Shown here one piece after another: positions 29,251 through 38,327 of a stretch of DNA of 64,000 nucleotides. Origin of the DNA: Kushneria phosphatilytica (GTDB taxonomy: Bacteria > Pseudomonadota > Gammaproteobacteria > Pseudomonadales > Halomonadaceae). The stretch is from NCBI RefSeq assembly GCF_008247605.1, contig NZ_CP043420.1, positions 1,798,001 to 1,862,000 on the forward strand, in the 5' to 3' direction. Within the stretch, counting starts at the first letter, position 1. Each line of letters opens with the position of its first letter. Below the pieces are notes generated by a model that did not search any database, was not told where the DNA came from, and was given only the letters and a program-made list of their open reading frames with translations. A program made the position numbers and the translations under genes.

Positions 29251-30015
29251 TCAGTCTGTCAGTCCAAAAAGTCGAGCCGCATTGGCGCTGGTGGTTGCCG
29301 CCAGCGCCTCTCGATCAACGCCACGCAACCGGCTGACCTCATTGATGACGCTTTTCATGCATGCCGGTTCGTTGCGCCCCTTCACGCCCTGTGGTGCCAT
29401 ATCCGGTGCATCGGTTTCCAGCACGAAGGTTTCTTCTGGCAGTTCGGCCACGATCCGCTTGAGCTTCTGCGCCCGATCATGGGTAACGGCGCCGCCAATG
29501 CCCAGCAGGTAACCGAGCTCAATGAAACGCCGCGCCTGCTGCTGACTGCCGCTGAAGGCATGAATCAACCCTCGTGCCGGCAGGGCCAGCTGTTTCAGAC
29601 GCTTGCCTACTTCATCATTGAGATGCACGCAATGTACCACTACCGGTAGCTGCATGTGTCTGGCCAGTTTCAACTGAGCGTCAAACAACCGCCACTGCCG
29701 TGGCAGATCATCAAGTCGGGCATCCACCCCGCACTCACCCAGTCCCACGACCGGCTGATTCATCAGAGCATGTTCCAACGCCACAAGATCCCCTTCATCC
29801 TCATGCTCATCCAGAAAAAAGGGATGAAGACCGAGACAGGTGGCTACACCGGTAAAGCGATTCAATGCCATCACCGCTTCAAAGCGTGACCGACGGGTCC
29901 CCGGCACAATGAAGCGCTGAATATCTTCGGCCCGAGCGCGCTCAAGCACAGCCTCCCGGTCGGACTCGAAATCCTCGAAATCCAAGTGGCAATGCGCATC
30001 CGTGAAACGGCTCAT
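29251..30015 (-). CDS. tatD: TatD-family deoxyribonuclease
   Basis: Metal-dependent 3'-5' exonuclease-family hydrolase, 254 aa. The metal ligands are H8 and H10 in TDAHCHLD, with GLGECGVDARLDD, VVVHCVHLND, HAFSGSQQQA and ETDAPDMAP. The start ATG 30015 lies 10 nt after the mscL stop and has no Shine-Dalgarno sequence, so translation probably depends on coupling to mscL. It could be TatD or a YcfH/YjjV paralogue. Confidence 0.85.
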   Translation of the reverse strand: MSRFTDAHCHLDFEDFESDREAVLERARAEDIQRFIVPGTRRSRFEAVMALNRFTGVATCLGLHPFFLDEHEDEGDLVALEHALMNQPVVGLGECGVDARLDDLPRQWRLFDAQLKLARHMQLPVVVHCVHLNDEVGKRLKQLALPARGLIHAFSGSQQQARRFIELGYLLGIGGAVTHDRAQKLKRIVAELPEETFVLETDAPDMAPQGVKGRNEPACMKSVINEVSRLRGVDREALAATTSANAARLFGLTD

Positions 30016-30025
30016 GAGAGGATTG

Positions 30026-30520
30026 TTACGAAGCCGGCTCAGCCGACTCTTCCAATTGAGAGGTGCAGGCAGGGCAGCGTGTGGCAGCCACCGGAATCTT
30101 GCTGACACAATAGGGGCAGCTTTTGGTGGTAGGCGCCTCCGGTGCCTGAGCTTCTGCATGATGCAGATTTTTCAGGCGATTGATGCTACGCACCAATAAA
30201 AACGCAACAAAGGCAACAATCACGAAAGTGATGGCAGCGTTGATAAACAGGCCATAGTTGACGGTTACCGCACCCGCAGCCTGCGCATCAGCCAGAGTAG
30301 TGTAAGGCCCTGCCGTCGCCCCTTCACGCACCACCAGAAATAGATTGGCAAAGTTCATCCCACCAGTGATCAAACCGATCAGAGGAGAAAAGATATCCTT
30401 GACCAGACTGCTGACAATGGCAGTAAAAGCAGTCCCCACCACGATACCCACCGCCATATCGACGACATTGCCGCGTACCGCGAAATCGCGAAACTCCTTC
30501 AGAAAACCTGACCGGCCCAT
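30026..30520 (-). CDS. mscL: Large-conductance mechanosensitive channel MscL with C-terminal zinc ribbon
   Basis: Pentameric inner-membrane channel that opens during hypo-osmotic shock. 164 aa. N-terminal helix GFLKEFRDFAVRGNVVDMAVG, membrane segment 1 (about 18-46) and segment 2 (about 90-112) are standard. After the usual cytoplasmic helix (RSINRLKNLHHAE) there is an added domain with C135-C138 and C149-C152 (CPYC and CPAC), a rubredoxin-like zinc ribbon. ATG 30520 has GGGAGG 8 nt upstream. The extra domain is absent from E. coli MscL. Confidence 0.93.
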   Translation of the reverse strand: MGRSGFLKEFRDFAVRGNVVDMAVGIVVGTAFTAIVSSLVKDIFSPLIGLITGGMNFANLFLVVREGATAGPYTTLADAQAAGAVTVNYGLFINAAITFVIVAFVAFLLVRSINRLKNLHHAEAQAPEAPTTKSCPYCVSKIPVAATRCPACTSQLEESAEPAS

Positions 30521-30642
30521 CAAGGCAACCTCCCGAGGTTGAAAACAGCATGGTGACCCGAGCAACAACGTCCCGTACCCGGGTTCATCCTGACCTGGCC
30601 ATTCAACAAAGTCAGCAAATCCAGACAAGCAGAAAAATCATC

Positions 30643-32229
30643 TCAGTGTTCCCGGGTGGCGCTGAAGCTCAGATCCGGCCAACGTTCCTCGGTCAGCTGC
30701 AAATTGACCCGTGTCGGCGCCAGATAGGTCAGATAGCCACCGCCATCGAGCGCCAGATTCTCGCTGACACGATTGCGAAACTCATCGATCTTGCGTTCAT
30801 CACCATGAATCCAACGAGCGTTCTGCACATTGACGGGCTCATAGATACAATCAACCTTGTACTCATCACGCAGACGATGGGCAACTACATCGAACTGCAG
30901 CATCCCCACCGCTCCCACGATCAGATCGTTGTTATTCAGTGGCATGAACACCTGGGTAGCCCCTTCTTCGGAGAGCTGCTGGAGACCCTTTTGCAACTGC
31001 TTGGTCTTGAGTGGGTCTTTCAATCTTACCCGTCGAAACAGTTCAGGCGCGAAGTGGGGGATCCCGGTAAAGCGCATGCTTTCGCCACTGGTAAAAGTGT
31101 CGCCAATCTGAATCGTGCCGTGGTTATGCAGACCAATGATATCGCCCGGCCACGCCTCCTCGACATGAGAGCGATCGGCCGCCATGAAGGTCAGGGCATC
31201 CGCTACCTTGACGTCCTTGCCGATCCGTACATGGCGCATGCGCATGTTGCGCTCGTAACGCCCCGAGCAGACCCGTAGAAAGGCAATCCGGTCGCGATGG
31301 CGTGGATCCATATTGGCCTGAATCTTGAAGACGAAACCGGTAAAGCGTTCATCGTCGGATGATACCTGACGCGTATCGGTCTCCCGAGTGCCAGGCGCAG
31401 GTGCATACTCGACAAAGCCATCCAGCATTTCGCGGACACCAAAGTTACCCATGGCGGTACCGAAATAGACCGGTGTCAATTCACCTCGCCGGTACGCTTC
31501 CAGATCAAACTCATGGGAAGCGCCACGAACCAGTTCGACTTCTTCACGCAGTTCACTGGCCTGGCTTTCGCCCAGGGCCTGATCGACCTCGGGATTATTG
31601 AGGCCATCGATACGCACATCTTCCGGGATACGATTACCCTGCCCCTGCTGATAAAGGTGTACCGTGTCATGCAGCAGATGGTAGACACCACGAAAGTGGC
31701 GGCCCATGCCGATCGGCCAGGTCATGGGCGCACAGGCAATGTTGAGCACGGTCTCGATCTCATCCATAACCTCGATCGGATCCCGGGTATCGCGATCCAT
31801 CTTGTTGATGAAAGTCAGTATCGGTGTGGTACGCAGTCGGCAGACTTCCATCAGCTTGATAGTGCGATCCTCTACCCCTTTCGAGCCGTCAACCACCATC
31901 AGGGCCGAATCGACCGCGGTCAGTGTGCGATAGGTATCTTCGGAGAAATCCTCGTGCCCGGGGGTATCAAGCAGATTGACCATGCGCCCCTTGTAAGGGA
32001 ACTGCATCACGGAAGTCGTCACGGAGATACCGCGCTCCTGCTCCATCTTCATCCAGTCGGAGGTGGTGTGACGATCATCACGTTTACTTTTAACGGCACC
32101 GGCCACCTGAATGGCATTGCCAAACAGCAGCATCTTTTCGGTAATGGTCGTCTTGCCGGCATCGGGGTGACTGATGATGGCGAAAGTCCGCCGGCTGGCG
32201 GCAGCGTGCGAAATGGCGTTGTCTGTCAT
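30643..32229 (-). CDS. prfC: Peptide chain release factor 3
   Basis: GTPase that recycles RF1 and RF2 after termination. 528 aa from ATG 32229, one less than E. coli RF3; the open frame extends 17 codons upstream without support. G1 is [10 protein letters not shown]3 is [12 protein letters not shown] and G4 is NKMD. C-terminal blocks [13 protein letters not shown] and [15 protein letters not shown] fit the family. It is followed at some distance by mscL on the same strand. Confidence 0.96.
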   Translation of the reverse strand: MTDNAISHAAASRRTFAIISHPDAGKTTITEKMLLFGNAIQVAGAVKSKRDDRHTTSDWMKMEQERGISVTTSVMQFPYKGRMVNLLDTPGHEDFSEDTYRTLTAVDSALMVVDGSKGVEDRTIKLMEVCRLRTTPILTFINKMDRDTRDPIEVMDEIETVLNIACAPMTWPIGMGRHFRGVYHLLHDTVHLYQQGQGNRIPEDVRIDGLNNPEVDQALGESQASELREEVELVRGASHEFDLEAYRRGELTPVYFGTAMGNFGVREMLDGFVEYAPAPGTRETDTRQVSSDDERFTGFVFKIQANMDPRHRDRIAFLRVCSGRYERNMRMRHVRIGKDVKVADALTFMAADRSHVEEAWPGDIIGLHNHGTIQIGDTFTSGESMRFTGIPHFAPELFRRVRLKDPLKTKQLQKGLQQLSEEGATQVFMPLNNNDLIVGAVGMLQFDVVAHRLRDEYKVDCIYEPVNVQNARWIHGDERKIDEFRNRVSENLALDGGGYLTYLAPTRVNLQLTEERWPDLSFSATREH

Positions 32230-32369
32230 ACGGCCTGTCAGTCTGGATATGGCGTCGTACGCCGTGCGGGTCGAGCGCAAATGACGCGCTGAATGTCGAA
32301 CATCATAACCGGTCGCCGGGGGTACAGGCGAATAAGGTGGTCAATGGGTGCGGCAAAATGTCATTACGT

Positions 32370-32409
32370 AGTAAAATTACTTCATTTAGCCTTTAGTCGT
32401 AGATATACT
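32370..32409 (+). promoter_or_regulatory. Putative sigma-70 promoter with overlapping palindrome for the small gene at 32470
   Basis: TTCATT (32381-32386) and TATACT (32404-32409) are 17 bp apart. The -10 matches consensus at five of six positions, the -35 at three of six. The palindrome AGTAA-AA-TTACT (32370-32381) touches the -35 box and could be an operator. Confidence 0.5.
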
Positions 32410-32469
32410 GTGATTGCAGATTCGGGAAACGACCGGAATCAGCCAGTCAAATATTTCGGGGAGGTTGCC

Positions 32470-32655
32470 ATGAGTATCAATCAGCGAGGTGGTCACGACG
32501 TCATGCTACGCGAGGATGCTGCCATGCGCCGTCGTCGGAAACAGGATCAGCAGAATCGTGTTCATGCTCTCCAAACGCTCAAGTGCTCGCTGGCCCTGAT
32601 GCCACAGCCTTTGGAAACCGGACGTCTGCAGCATAACGATCTGATCGCGCACTGA
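32470..32655 (+). CDS. Small basic protein of unknown function
   Basis: 61-aa protein I do not recognise. It is rich in Arg, Gln and His (MLREDAAMRRRRKQDQQNRV near 12-31). It has no membrane segment or signal peptide. Support for a real gene comes from context: a very strong GGGGAGG (32458-32464) 5 nt before the ATG, a promoter-like pair upstream and an intrinsic terminator 14 nt after the stop. The Arg cluster could bind nucleic acid, but that is a guess. A longer in-frame ORF starting at 32293 is not supported. Confidence 0.55.
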   Translation: MSINQRGGHDVMLREDAAMRRRRKQDQQNRVHALQTLKCSLALMPQPLETGRLQHNDLIAH

Positions 32656-32668
32656 TTCGCCCCTTCCG

Positions 32669-32693
32669 AAAAGGCGCAGCCCAGGCGCTTTTT
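32669..32693 (+). terminator. Intrinsic terminator of the small gene
   Basis: AAAAGGCGC (32669-32677) pairs with GCGCTTTTT (32685-32693) through nine pairs including one G-U, with a 7-nt loop. The T run forms the 3' arm. Confidence 0.65.
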
Positions 32694-32723
32694 GATAGTA
32701 AACTTACATTTTTTCAGACATCC

Positions 32724-32750
32724 AAACCCTCGCTCTTTCGGCGAGGGTTT
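32724..32750. terminator. Second hairpin upstream of the sensor kinase gene
   Basis: AAACCCTCGC (32724-32733) and GCGAGGGTTT (32741-32750) form a perfect 10-bp stem with a 7-nt loop, ending in TTT. Probably a backup terminator for the small gene, or a bidirectional one. Confidence 0.55.
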
Positions 32751-32840
32751 ATACGTTGGCGTATCGGACTCCATTCATCACGCCACGTGCGCTAACATGG
32801 CGTGCAGATCGCCAGCATCACAACGGCCGAGCGGATAACC

Positions 32841-34121
32841 ATGCCACAGTCGCTACCCCTCTCCCTGCCGCTGACGCCTCCCAGCCGCAACCTGATTCGC
32901 TTGACCATTGCCCGGGGCATCACCTGGACGGGTTTTCTCGGTGCTGTCATTTTCGGTATCGAAGTACTGGGCTTTCAGCTTCATGTGCTGCCGATCATTG
33001 GCATCATAGTCGCCATGGGGCTTTTCAATATCGCAACCTGGTGGCGCCTGGGCCGGCCTCGTGCCGTAACCGATATCGAATACCTGGCACACCTTCTGGT
33101 CGACATTACCGGACTGACGGTTGTTTTCCATTTCACTGGTGGTGCAACCAATCCGGCCATCACCTACTACCTGCTACCCGTTTCCATCGCGGCGGCAACT
33201 CTGCCCTGGCGCCATACCTGGATTACGGCTGCAGCCGCCATGGCAGCCTATACTTTACTGATGGTGTTCTTTGAACCCATTCCGGAGCTGAGTCGCCCTG
33301 TACCGGGCACCAACGTCAGTCTTCGTGTACTCGGCATGTGGCTCAATTTTGCGCTCTGCGCAGGTCTGATTACCTGGCTGGCCTACAAGATGGCGCAATC
33401 GGTACGTCAGCGTGATCGGGCACTCTCGCGAACTCGTGAATCGGCCCTGCGCAGCGAACAGATCCTCGCGGTTGCCAGTCAGGCAGCTGGTACCGCGCAT
33501 GAGTTGGGCACGCCACTTTCCACCATGGCGGTACTACTGTCCGAGATGCGGGAAGAAGCTGAAAGCAGCCATATGCGCGAAGACATTGACCTCCTGAGGC
33601 AACAGGTTGATACCTGCAAGGGCCATCTCAGAAGACTGGCCGCCAGCGCAGAGCGCCGACAGAGCGATCCGCCCGAACCGAAAGAGGCCAGACAGTGGCT
33701 TGGCGATGTTCTCGAAAGATGGCTCGTGATGCGTCCCGATGTCAGTTATCAGATGACTGTCTCGGGAGAGAATGAAGGGTGGCTACTCACGGATATCTCG
33801 CTTGACCAGGCAGTGATGAACCTTTTCAACAACGCTGCCGATGCCAATCCCGAGAACATCGAGATCACCCTTCAGCGTACGCGGGATGTCATCATCATTG
33901 ATATCCGCGACCATGGTGCCGGCGTACCAATCGAAATCGCCGATCAGCTGGGAGACACCTTCATCTCAAGCAAATCCAAGGGTATGGGCATCGGGCTCTT
34001 TCTGACGCATGCTACCGTCAATCGGTTCGGTGGGAGTGTTACGCTCTATAATCATGAAGACGGCGGCACATTGACCGAAGTCAGCCTGCCCCGGACCGAG
34101 CGTCGCCCCCTTGAAACCTGA
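32841..34121 (+). CDS. regB: RegB/PrrB/RoxS-type redox sensor histidine kinase
   Basis: Membrane histidine kinase (426 aa) of the RegB group, which senses the quinone pool and redox state. Membrane segments lie in about 25-70 and 85-185. The heptad GGATNPA (100-106) corresponds to the quinone-binding GGxxNPF motif, but with Ala in place of Phe. The H box is AHELGTPLS with H220. The redox-active Cys region is conserved as DTCKGHL (C259). The ATPase domain shows NLFNNAADA, DHGAGVP and GMGIGLFLTHA. Start ATG 32841 has only a weak ribosome site. Its end overlaps the frame of the regulator gene; the two work as a pair. Confidence 0.87.
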   Translation: MPQSLPLSLPLTPPSRNLIRLTIARGITWTGFLGAVIFGIEVLGFQLHVLPIIGIIVAMGLFNIATWWRLGRPRAVTDIEYLAHLLVDITGLTVVFHFTGGATNPAITYYLLPVSIAAATLPWRHTWITAAAAMAAYTLLMVFFEPIPELSRPVPGTNVSLRVLGMWLNFALCAGLITWLAYKMAQSVRQRDRALSRTRESALRSEQILAVASQAAGTAHELGTPLSTMAVLLSEMREEAESSHMREDIDLLRQQVDTCKGHLRRLAASAERRQSDPPEPKEARQWLGDVLERWLVMRPDVSYQMTVSGENEGWLLTDISLDQAVMNLFNNAADANPENIEITLQRTRDVIIIDIRDHGAGVPIEIADQLGDTFISSKSKGMGIGLFLTHATVNRFGGSVTLYNHEDGGTLTEVSLPRTERRPLET

Positions 34122-34143
34122 TATCACCAAGGTGAGCCAAAGG

Positions 34144-34683
34144 ATGACAGCCCATCAATCCACCTTTTTGATCGTCGATGATGACGAGTTTTTCTGCCGC
34201 GTGCTCGAGCGTGCCCTGACACGACGCGAATTCGATGTTCGAGTCGCCTACACGACCGAGCAGGCTTTACAGCTGGCCCGCGAAGCACCACCGGAATATG
34301 CCACCATCGACCTGAAGCTCAGTGAAAGCTCCGGATTAAAGCTGTTACCGGAACTGCTGGCCATCAGCCCGGGTTGCCGTGCCATCATCCTGACCGGTTA
34401 CTCAAGCATCAGCACTGCTGTTGAAGCCATCAAACTCGGCGCCGTCAATTACCTCTGCAAGCCAGTCGACGCACCGGATGTACTGCATGCTCTTGATGCT
34501 GAAGAAGGCAATCCTGATGCCGAAATTCCCGACAATCCCCCTTCGGTCAATCGGCTGACCTGGGAACATATCCAGAAAGTACTGCACGAGCACGACGGCA
34601 ACATTTCCGCCACGGCACGCAGTCTTGGCATGCACCGACGTACACTGCAACGCAAGCTGCAAAAACGGCCGGTCAAGCGCTGA
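34144..34683 (+). CDS. regA: RegA/PrrA/RoxR-type response regulator
   Basis: 179-aa response regulator. The receiver domain (about 7-120) has the acidic pocket D12-D14 and phosphoacceptor D56 (TIDLKLSESSG). A Fis-type helix-turn-helix follows at 160-176 (NISATARSLGMHRRTLQRKL). This is the architecture of RegA/PrrA/ActR/RoxR. ATG 34144 has AAGGTGAG 7 nt upstream; the frame is open from a TTG at 34111. Lies 22 nt after the kinase. Such pairs control respiration and redox balance. Confidence 0.9.
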   Translation: MTAHQSTFLIVDDDEFFCRVLERALTRREFDVRVAYTTEQALQLAREAPPEYATIDLKLSESSGLKLLPELLAISPGCRAIILTGYSSISTAVEAIKLGAVNYLCKPVDAPDVLHALDAEEGNPDAEIPDNPPSVNRLTWEHIQKVLHEHDGNISATARSLGMHRRTLQRKLQKRPVKR

Positions 34684-34721
34684 GCATTATTGTATCCCGA
34701 TTATCGCTGCAGGAGAGTTTC

Positions 34722-35540
34722 ATGGATCTCGAGGCTCGACTCGAAAAGGCCGTCACCATTGCTCGCGAAGCCGGCAAACGCATTCAGAAGGCCCGTGAGC
34801 AAGCCAGCTTTGGCCGCGATTACAAACACGGCAATGAACTGGTCACCGATGCCGATATTGCTACTGATCAGTATATCAGCGACCAGCTGGAGCAACTCTT
34901 TCCCGGCGAACCCAGGCTGACCGAAGAACTTTCTCCCGGCAGGGAGAGCCTGACGGATGAAGGGCCGCTATGGGTGGTCGACCCCATCGATGGTACTGTC
35001 AATTTTGCTCATGGCCATGTCCATGTTGCAGTTTCGATTGCCTGGGTCGAAGACGGTCACATTCGTATCGGCGTCGTCCATGCTCCCTTCATGAACGAGA
35101 CCTTTACTGCGATACGTGGCCAGGGCGCCTGGCTCAACGGCACCGCGATACAGTGCAGTGATACCCGGAAACTGCCTGAAGCCCTGGTAGCCACCGGATT
35201 TCCCTATGATCGTGATGCACGAACACCACTGGTGCGGCGACTGCATGCCGTCCTGCTCAACTGTCGCGACATACGACGCAATGGCGCCGCCGCTCTTGAT
35301 CTCTGCCATGTCGGGTGTGGTCGACTGGATGCCTACTATGAAAGCTCCTCCCCCTGGGATTTTGCAGCTGGCCGACTGGTGGCCGCAGAAGCCGGAGCAC
35401 GAATCAGCAATGTCTATCCCTGCCCCGATGGCATCCCACTGGAACTCTACGGCGAGAACCTGGTAGCAGCAGCCCCGGCACTACATGACCCACTGCGTCA
35501 ACTGATTGAACGCGCCGATAATGGCCGTGTCGAGGAGTAA
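34722..35540 (+). CDS. suhB: Inositol monophosphatase family protein
   Basis: 272-aa Mg-dependent sugar phosphatase. Signatures are VDPIDGTVNFAHG (D87 and D90 as metal ligands) and SPWDFAAGRLVAAEAGA. GGAGAG lies about 6 nt before the ATG. It could be SuhB-like or a CysQ/IMPase paralogue. The gene follows regA by 38 nt and may share its transcript. Confidence 0.78.
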   Translation: MDLEARLEKAVTIAREAGKRIQKAREQASFGRDYKHGNELVTDADIATDQYISDQLEQLFPGEPRLTEELSPGRESLTDEGPLWVVDPIDGTVNFAHGHVHVAVSIAWVEDGHIRIGVVHAPFMNETFTAIRGQGAWLNGTAIQCSDTRKLPEALVATGFPYDRDARTPLVRRLHAVLLNCRDIRRNGAAALDLCHVGCGRLDAYYESSSPWDFAAGRLVAAEAGARISNVYPCPDGIPLELYGENLVAAAPALHDPLRQLIERADNGRVEE

Positions 35541-35618
35541 CGGTTCCCTCCTCCTGCGTCTGTCACGGGAGTGACGGACACAGCGGCTTCCGGTTGATCC
35601 AAGTCGAGGAGAGCACTC

Positions 35619-37439
35619 ATGCCCTTTCTGCTGGAGGCCGCCATATTACTGGGATCGGCGGTCATCGCCGTACCCCTGTTCCAACGAATGGGATTGGGCT
35701 CGATCCTCGGTTATCTCTTTGTCGGTGTTCTGCTTGGGCCCTCTCTGTTCGGTGTCATCGCCGAACCGGAAGCCGTAATGCATCTGGCCGAAATTGGCGT
35801 GGTTATGCTGCTGTTCGTCATCGGTCTGGAGCTGGAGCCAAAACGCCTCTGGTCATTACGCAAGCGCCTGTTCGGATTTGGCGGAATGCAACTGGCACTA
35901 TGTGGCATGTTGCTGACCCCGCTGGGCTGGCTGCTGGGCCTCGAGACCAGCGATGCCATATTGCTGGGCCTTATTCTGGCCCTGTCTTCCACCGCTTTCG
36001 CCCTACAGGTCCTGACCGAGCATCAGCACCTGGCAACGCCACATGGCCAATTGGCCTTCGCCATTCTCCTGTTTCAGGATCTGGCCGTTATCCCCCTGCT
36101 GGCACTACTACCGGTGTTCGCTGGTGGCTTCGATGCCTCACCCGGTAACCCATGGCTGGTGGTAGGACGCGGTATCGGCATGGTCATGCTGGTCATCCTG
36201 GTAGGCCGCGTGGTATTTCCCAGAGTTCTCAAACTGGTTGCCCGCAGTGAGCTGCGCGAGGTTTTCACCGCGGCCGCGCTTCTGCTGGTGTTGGGCACCG
36301 CACTGATCATGGAGCAGGCAGGGCTGTCGATGGCGCTGGGCGCTTTCCTGGCGGGCGTACTATTGGCAGATACCCCCTGGCGACACGAGCTGGAAGCCAA
36401 TATCGAGCCGTTCAAGGGCATCCTGCTGGGGCTGTTCTTCATTGGCGTTGGCATGTCGGTCGATTTATCACTGGTTGGGCATCAGTTACCTGCCATTATC
36501 GGCCTGACCCTGGCGCTGCTGTTGGCCAAGTTCCTGGTACTGACGCTGATCGGCTTACTGGCCCGCCTCCCCAAACAGGCCCTGCCACAGCTGGCCACCA
36601 TTATTGCTCAGGGCGGCGAATTCGACTTCGTGCTGCTGGCAGCCGCTGTCAGTGCCGGTGTTTTCGATCAGCGTATCGCCAGTCTCTGTGTTGCTGCCGT
36701 CACACTTTCCATGGCCGTCACTCCCCTGCTTTACCAGCTGGGTGGCCGCCTTGGGGCGCAACTCCGGGAATCCCGCCCCTGGGACAGCGACTTCGGCGAC
36801 CATACGCCTCCGGTATTGATTGCCGGCCTGGGGCGTTTCGGACAAATCGTGGCTCGTATGCTCAGCACCCAGAATATCGCCTTCACCGCACTTGATCCCA
36901 ATATTGCTCAGGTCGAATTCATTCGCCGCTTCGGATCACGCATCTACTACGCTGACGCCACACGCCTGGAGCTGTTGCATGCAGCTGGCGCCAGTGAGGC
37001 TCGAGTGCTGGTGATTGCCGTGGACGACAGTGAAGCTGCGCTGACCATTGCCCGACTGGCACGCGCTCACTTTCCCCAACTGCAGGTCTACGCTCGTGCT
37101 CGCAATCGACACCACGCATGGCAATTAATGGAGCTGGGCGTTGAACATGTGGTCAGGGAGACTTTTGCCGCCAGCCTTGAAATGTGTGATGAGTTGCTGC
37201 GAGGCATGGGCTATCCCGGATCGACAGCCGGTGAGGCCGTCAGGACATTTCGCGAATTCGATACCGAGCTGTTCCACCACTCCTATCAGCACCGGGATGA
37301 CAATCAGGCGTTATTGCACAGTGACCGGGCGGCCATGGCGGAACTCCAGGCACTGTTTCAGCATGAACGGCATGAACAACGCCATAACGATACTGATACC
37401 GACGATTCCGCCAATGACAGGCAGTCTTCATCCACCTGA
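35619..37439 (+). CDS. CPA2-family monovalent cation:proton antiporter with TrkA-N domain (KefB/YbaL-like)
   Basis: 606-aa inner-membrane transporter. About 12 membrane segments fill residues 1-380, with typical blocks GYLFVGVLLGP, MLLFVIGLELEPKRLW, ALSSTAFALQ and FQDLAVIPLL. A cytoplasmic Rossmann TrkA-N domain begins at about 395 (VLIAGLGRFGQIVARML). A His/Asp-rich tail (about 575-606) is unusual. GAGGAG lies close to the ATG. Potassium or sodium specificity and glutathione control cannot be read from sequence. Confidence 0.88.
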   Translation: MPFLLEAAILLGSAVIAVPLFQRMGLGSILGYLFVGVLLGPSLFGVIAEPEAVMHLAEIGVVMLLFVIGLELEPKRLWSLRKRLFGFGGMQLALCGMLLTPLGWLLGLETSDAILLGLILALSSTAFALQVLTEHQHLATPHGQLAFAILLFQDLAVIPLLALLPVFAGGFDASPGNPWLVVGRGIGMVMLVILVGRVVFPRVLKLVARSELREVFTAAALLLVLGTALIMEQAGLSMALGAFLAGVLLADTPWRHELEANIEPFKGILLGLFFIGVGMSVDLSLVGHQLPAIIGLTLALLLAKFLVLTLIGLLARLPKQALPQLATIIAQGGEFDFVLLAAAVSAGVFDQRIASLCVAAVTLSMAVTPLLYQLGGRLGAQLRESRPWDSDFGDHTPPVLIAGLGRFGQIVARMLSTQNIAFTALDPNIAQVEFIRRFGSRIYYADATRLELLHAAGASEARVLVIAVDDSEAALTIARLARAHFPQLQVYARARNRHHAWQLMELGVEHVVRETFAASLEMCDELLRGMGYPGSTAGEAVRTFREFDTELFHHSYQHRDDNQALLHSDRAAMAELQALFQHERHEQRHNDTDTDDSANDRQSSST

Positions 37440-37482
37440 GCGACTCGAGTGATCGCTCATCGGACCAGCAGGAGAAGCAGGC

Positions 37483-38325
37483 ATGGCACAGGCTGACCCT
37501 ATTGCCATCATCGAACAGCTTGCGCTTACCCCAAGCGGCCGTCCGCAACCTCTCAGTGGCGGAGATATCGGCGATCTCTGGCGAGTCGATACCGATCAGG
37601 GCGCCGTTGTGGTCAAGCAGGCGACGGCCTATGCCATTCAGGCTGAAGCCGATGGCCTGCAGGCGCTGCGCGACGCGAATACCCCTCTGATCATTCCGGA
37701 GCTGCTGGGGGTCTTCGACGATGTACTGGTCATGGAATATCTGACACCCACACGTGGCACGCCGCAAAGCGCCACCCAGCTGGGCGAAGGGTTACGCCAA
37801 TTGCACGCCAATACTGCCGATGAACATGGCTGGCAGGTTGATAACGCTGCTGGCAATACCCGCCAGATCAATACGCGTTACCGCGATGGACGGGTATTCC
37901 AGCGAGAGTGTCGTTTGCTGCCGCTGGGACGCGCGTGCCGCGACCAGGGGGGGCTGGACGGCACCAGCTTCGATCGACTTGAACGTCTGGCCCATGAGCT
38001 GGAGAACTGGCTCCCTGACGCCCCCGCCAGCCTGTTACATGGCGATCTGTGGCTGGGCAACGTTCATTTTTGTGATCGCGGTGCAGCTCTCATAGATCCG
38101 GCCGTCTATCGCCATTATCCGGATGTCGATATCGCCGCACTGGAACTGTTTGGCAAACCACCACAGGAAACCTTCGAAGCCTACTGGGATGGTGCTCCAC
38201 CTGAAAACTGGCCAATGCGGCGGACCCTCTTTCAGCTCTATCCACTACTCAATCATCTGCTGATGTTTGGCGGCGGCTATCGTAGCGCTGTAACGCGCGC
38301 CATCGATCAGCTGCTACAACCCTGA
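37483..38325 (+). CDS. Fructosamine kinase family protein
   Basis: 280-aa aminoglycoside-phosphotransferase-like kinase of the fructosamine-3-kinase group, thought to repair glycated proteins. It has the N-terminal G-rich loop LSGGDIGDLWRV, catalytic HGDLWLGN and DPAVYRHYPDVDIA in place of the usual DPAVYYGH-type motif. GGAGAAG lies upstream of the ATG. Convergent with the MFS gene, with 2 nt between stops. Its substrate is not established. Confidence 0.85.
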   Translation: MAQADPIAIIEQLALTPSGRPQPLSGGDIGDLWRVDTDQGAVVVKQATAYAIQAEADGLQALRDANTPLIIPELLGVFDDVLVMEYLTPTRGTPQSATQLGEGLRQLHANTADEHGWQVDNAAGNTRQINTRYRDGRVFQRECRLLPLGRACRDQGGLDGTSFDRLERLAHELENWLPDAPASLLHGDLWLGNVHFCDRGAALIDPAVYRHYPDVDIAALELFGKPPQETFEAYWDGAPPENWPMRRTLFQLYPLLNHLLMFGGGYRSAVTRAIDQLLQP

Positions 38326-38327
38326 AC

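Noticed and set aside
35558-35579. Hairpin GTCTGTCAC...GTGACGGAC before the antiporter gene
   Set aside because: A stem of nine pairs with one G-U is present, but without a T tract. It lies inside what looks like one transcript, so I could not assign a role.
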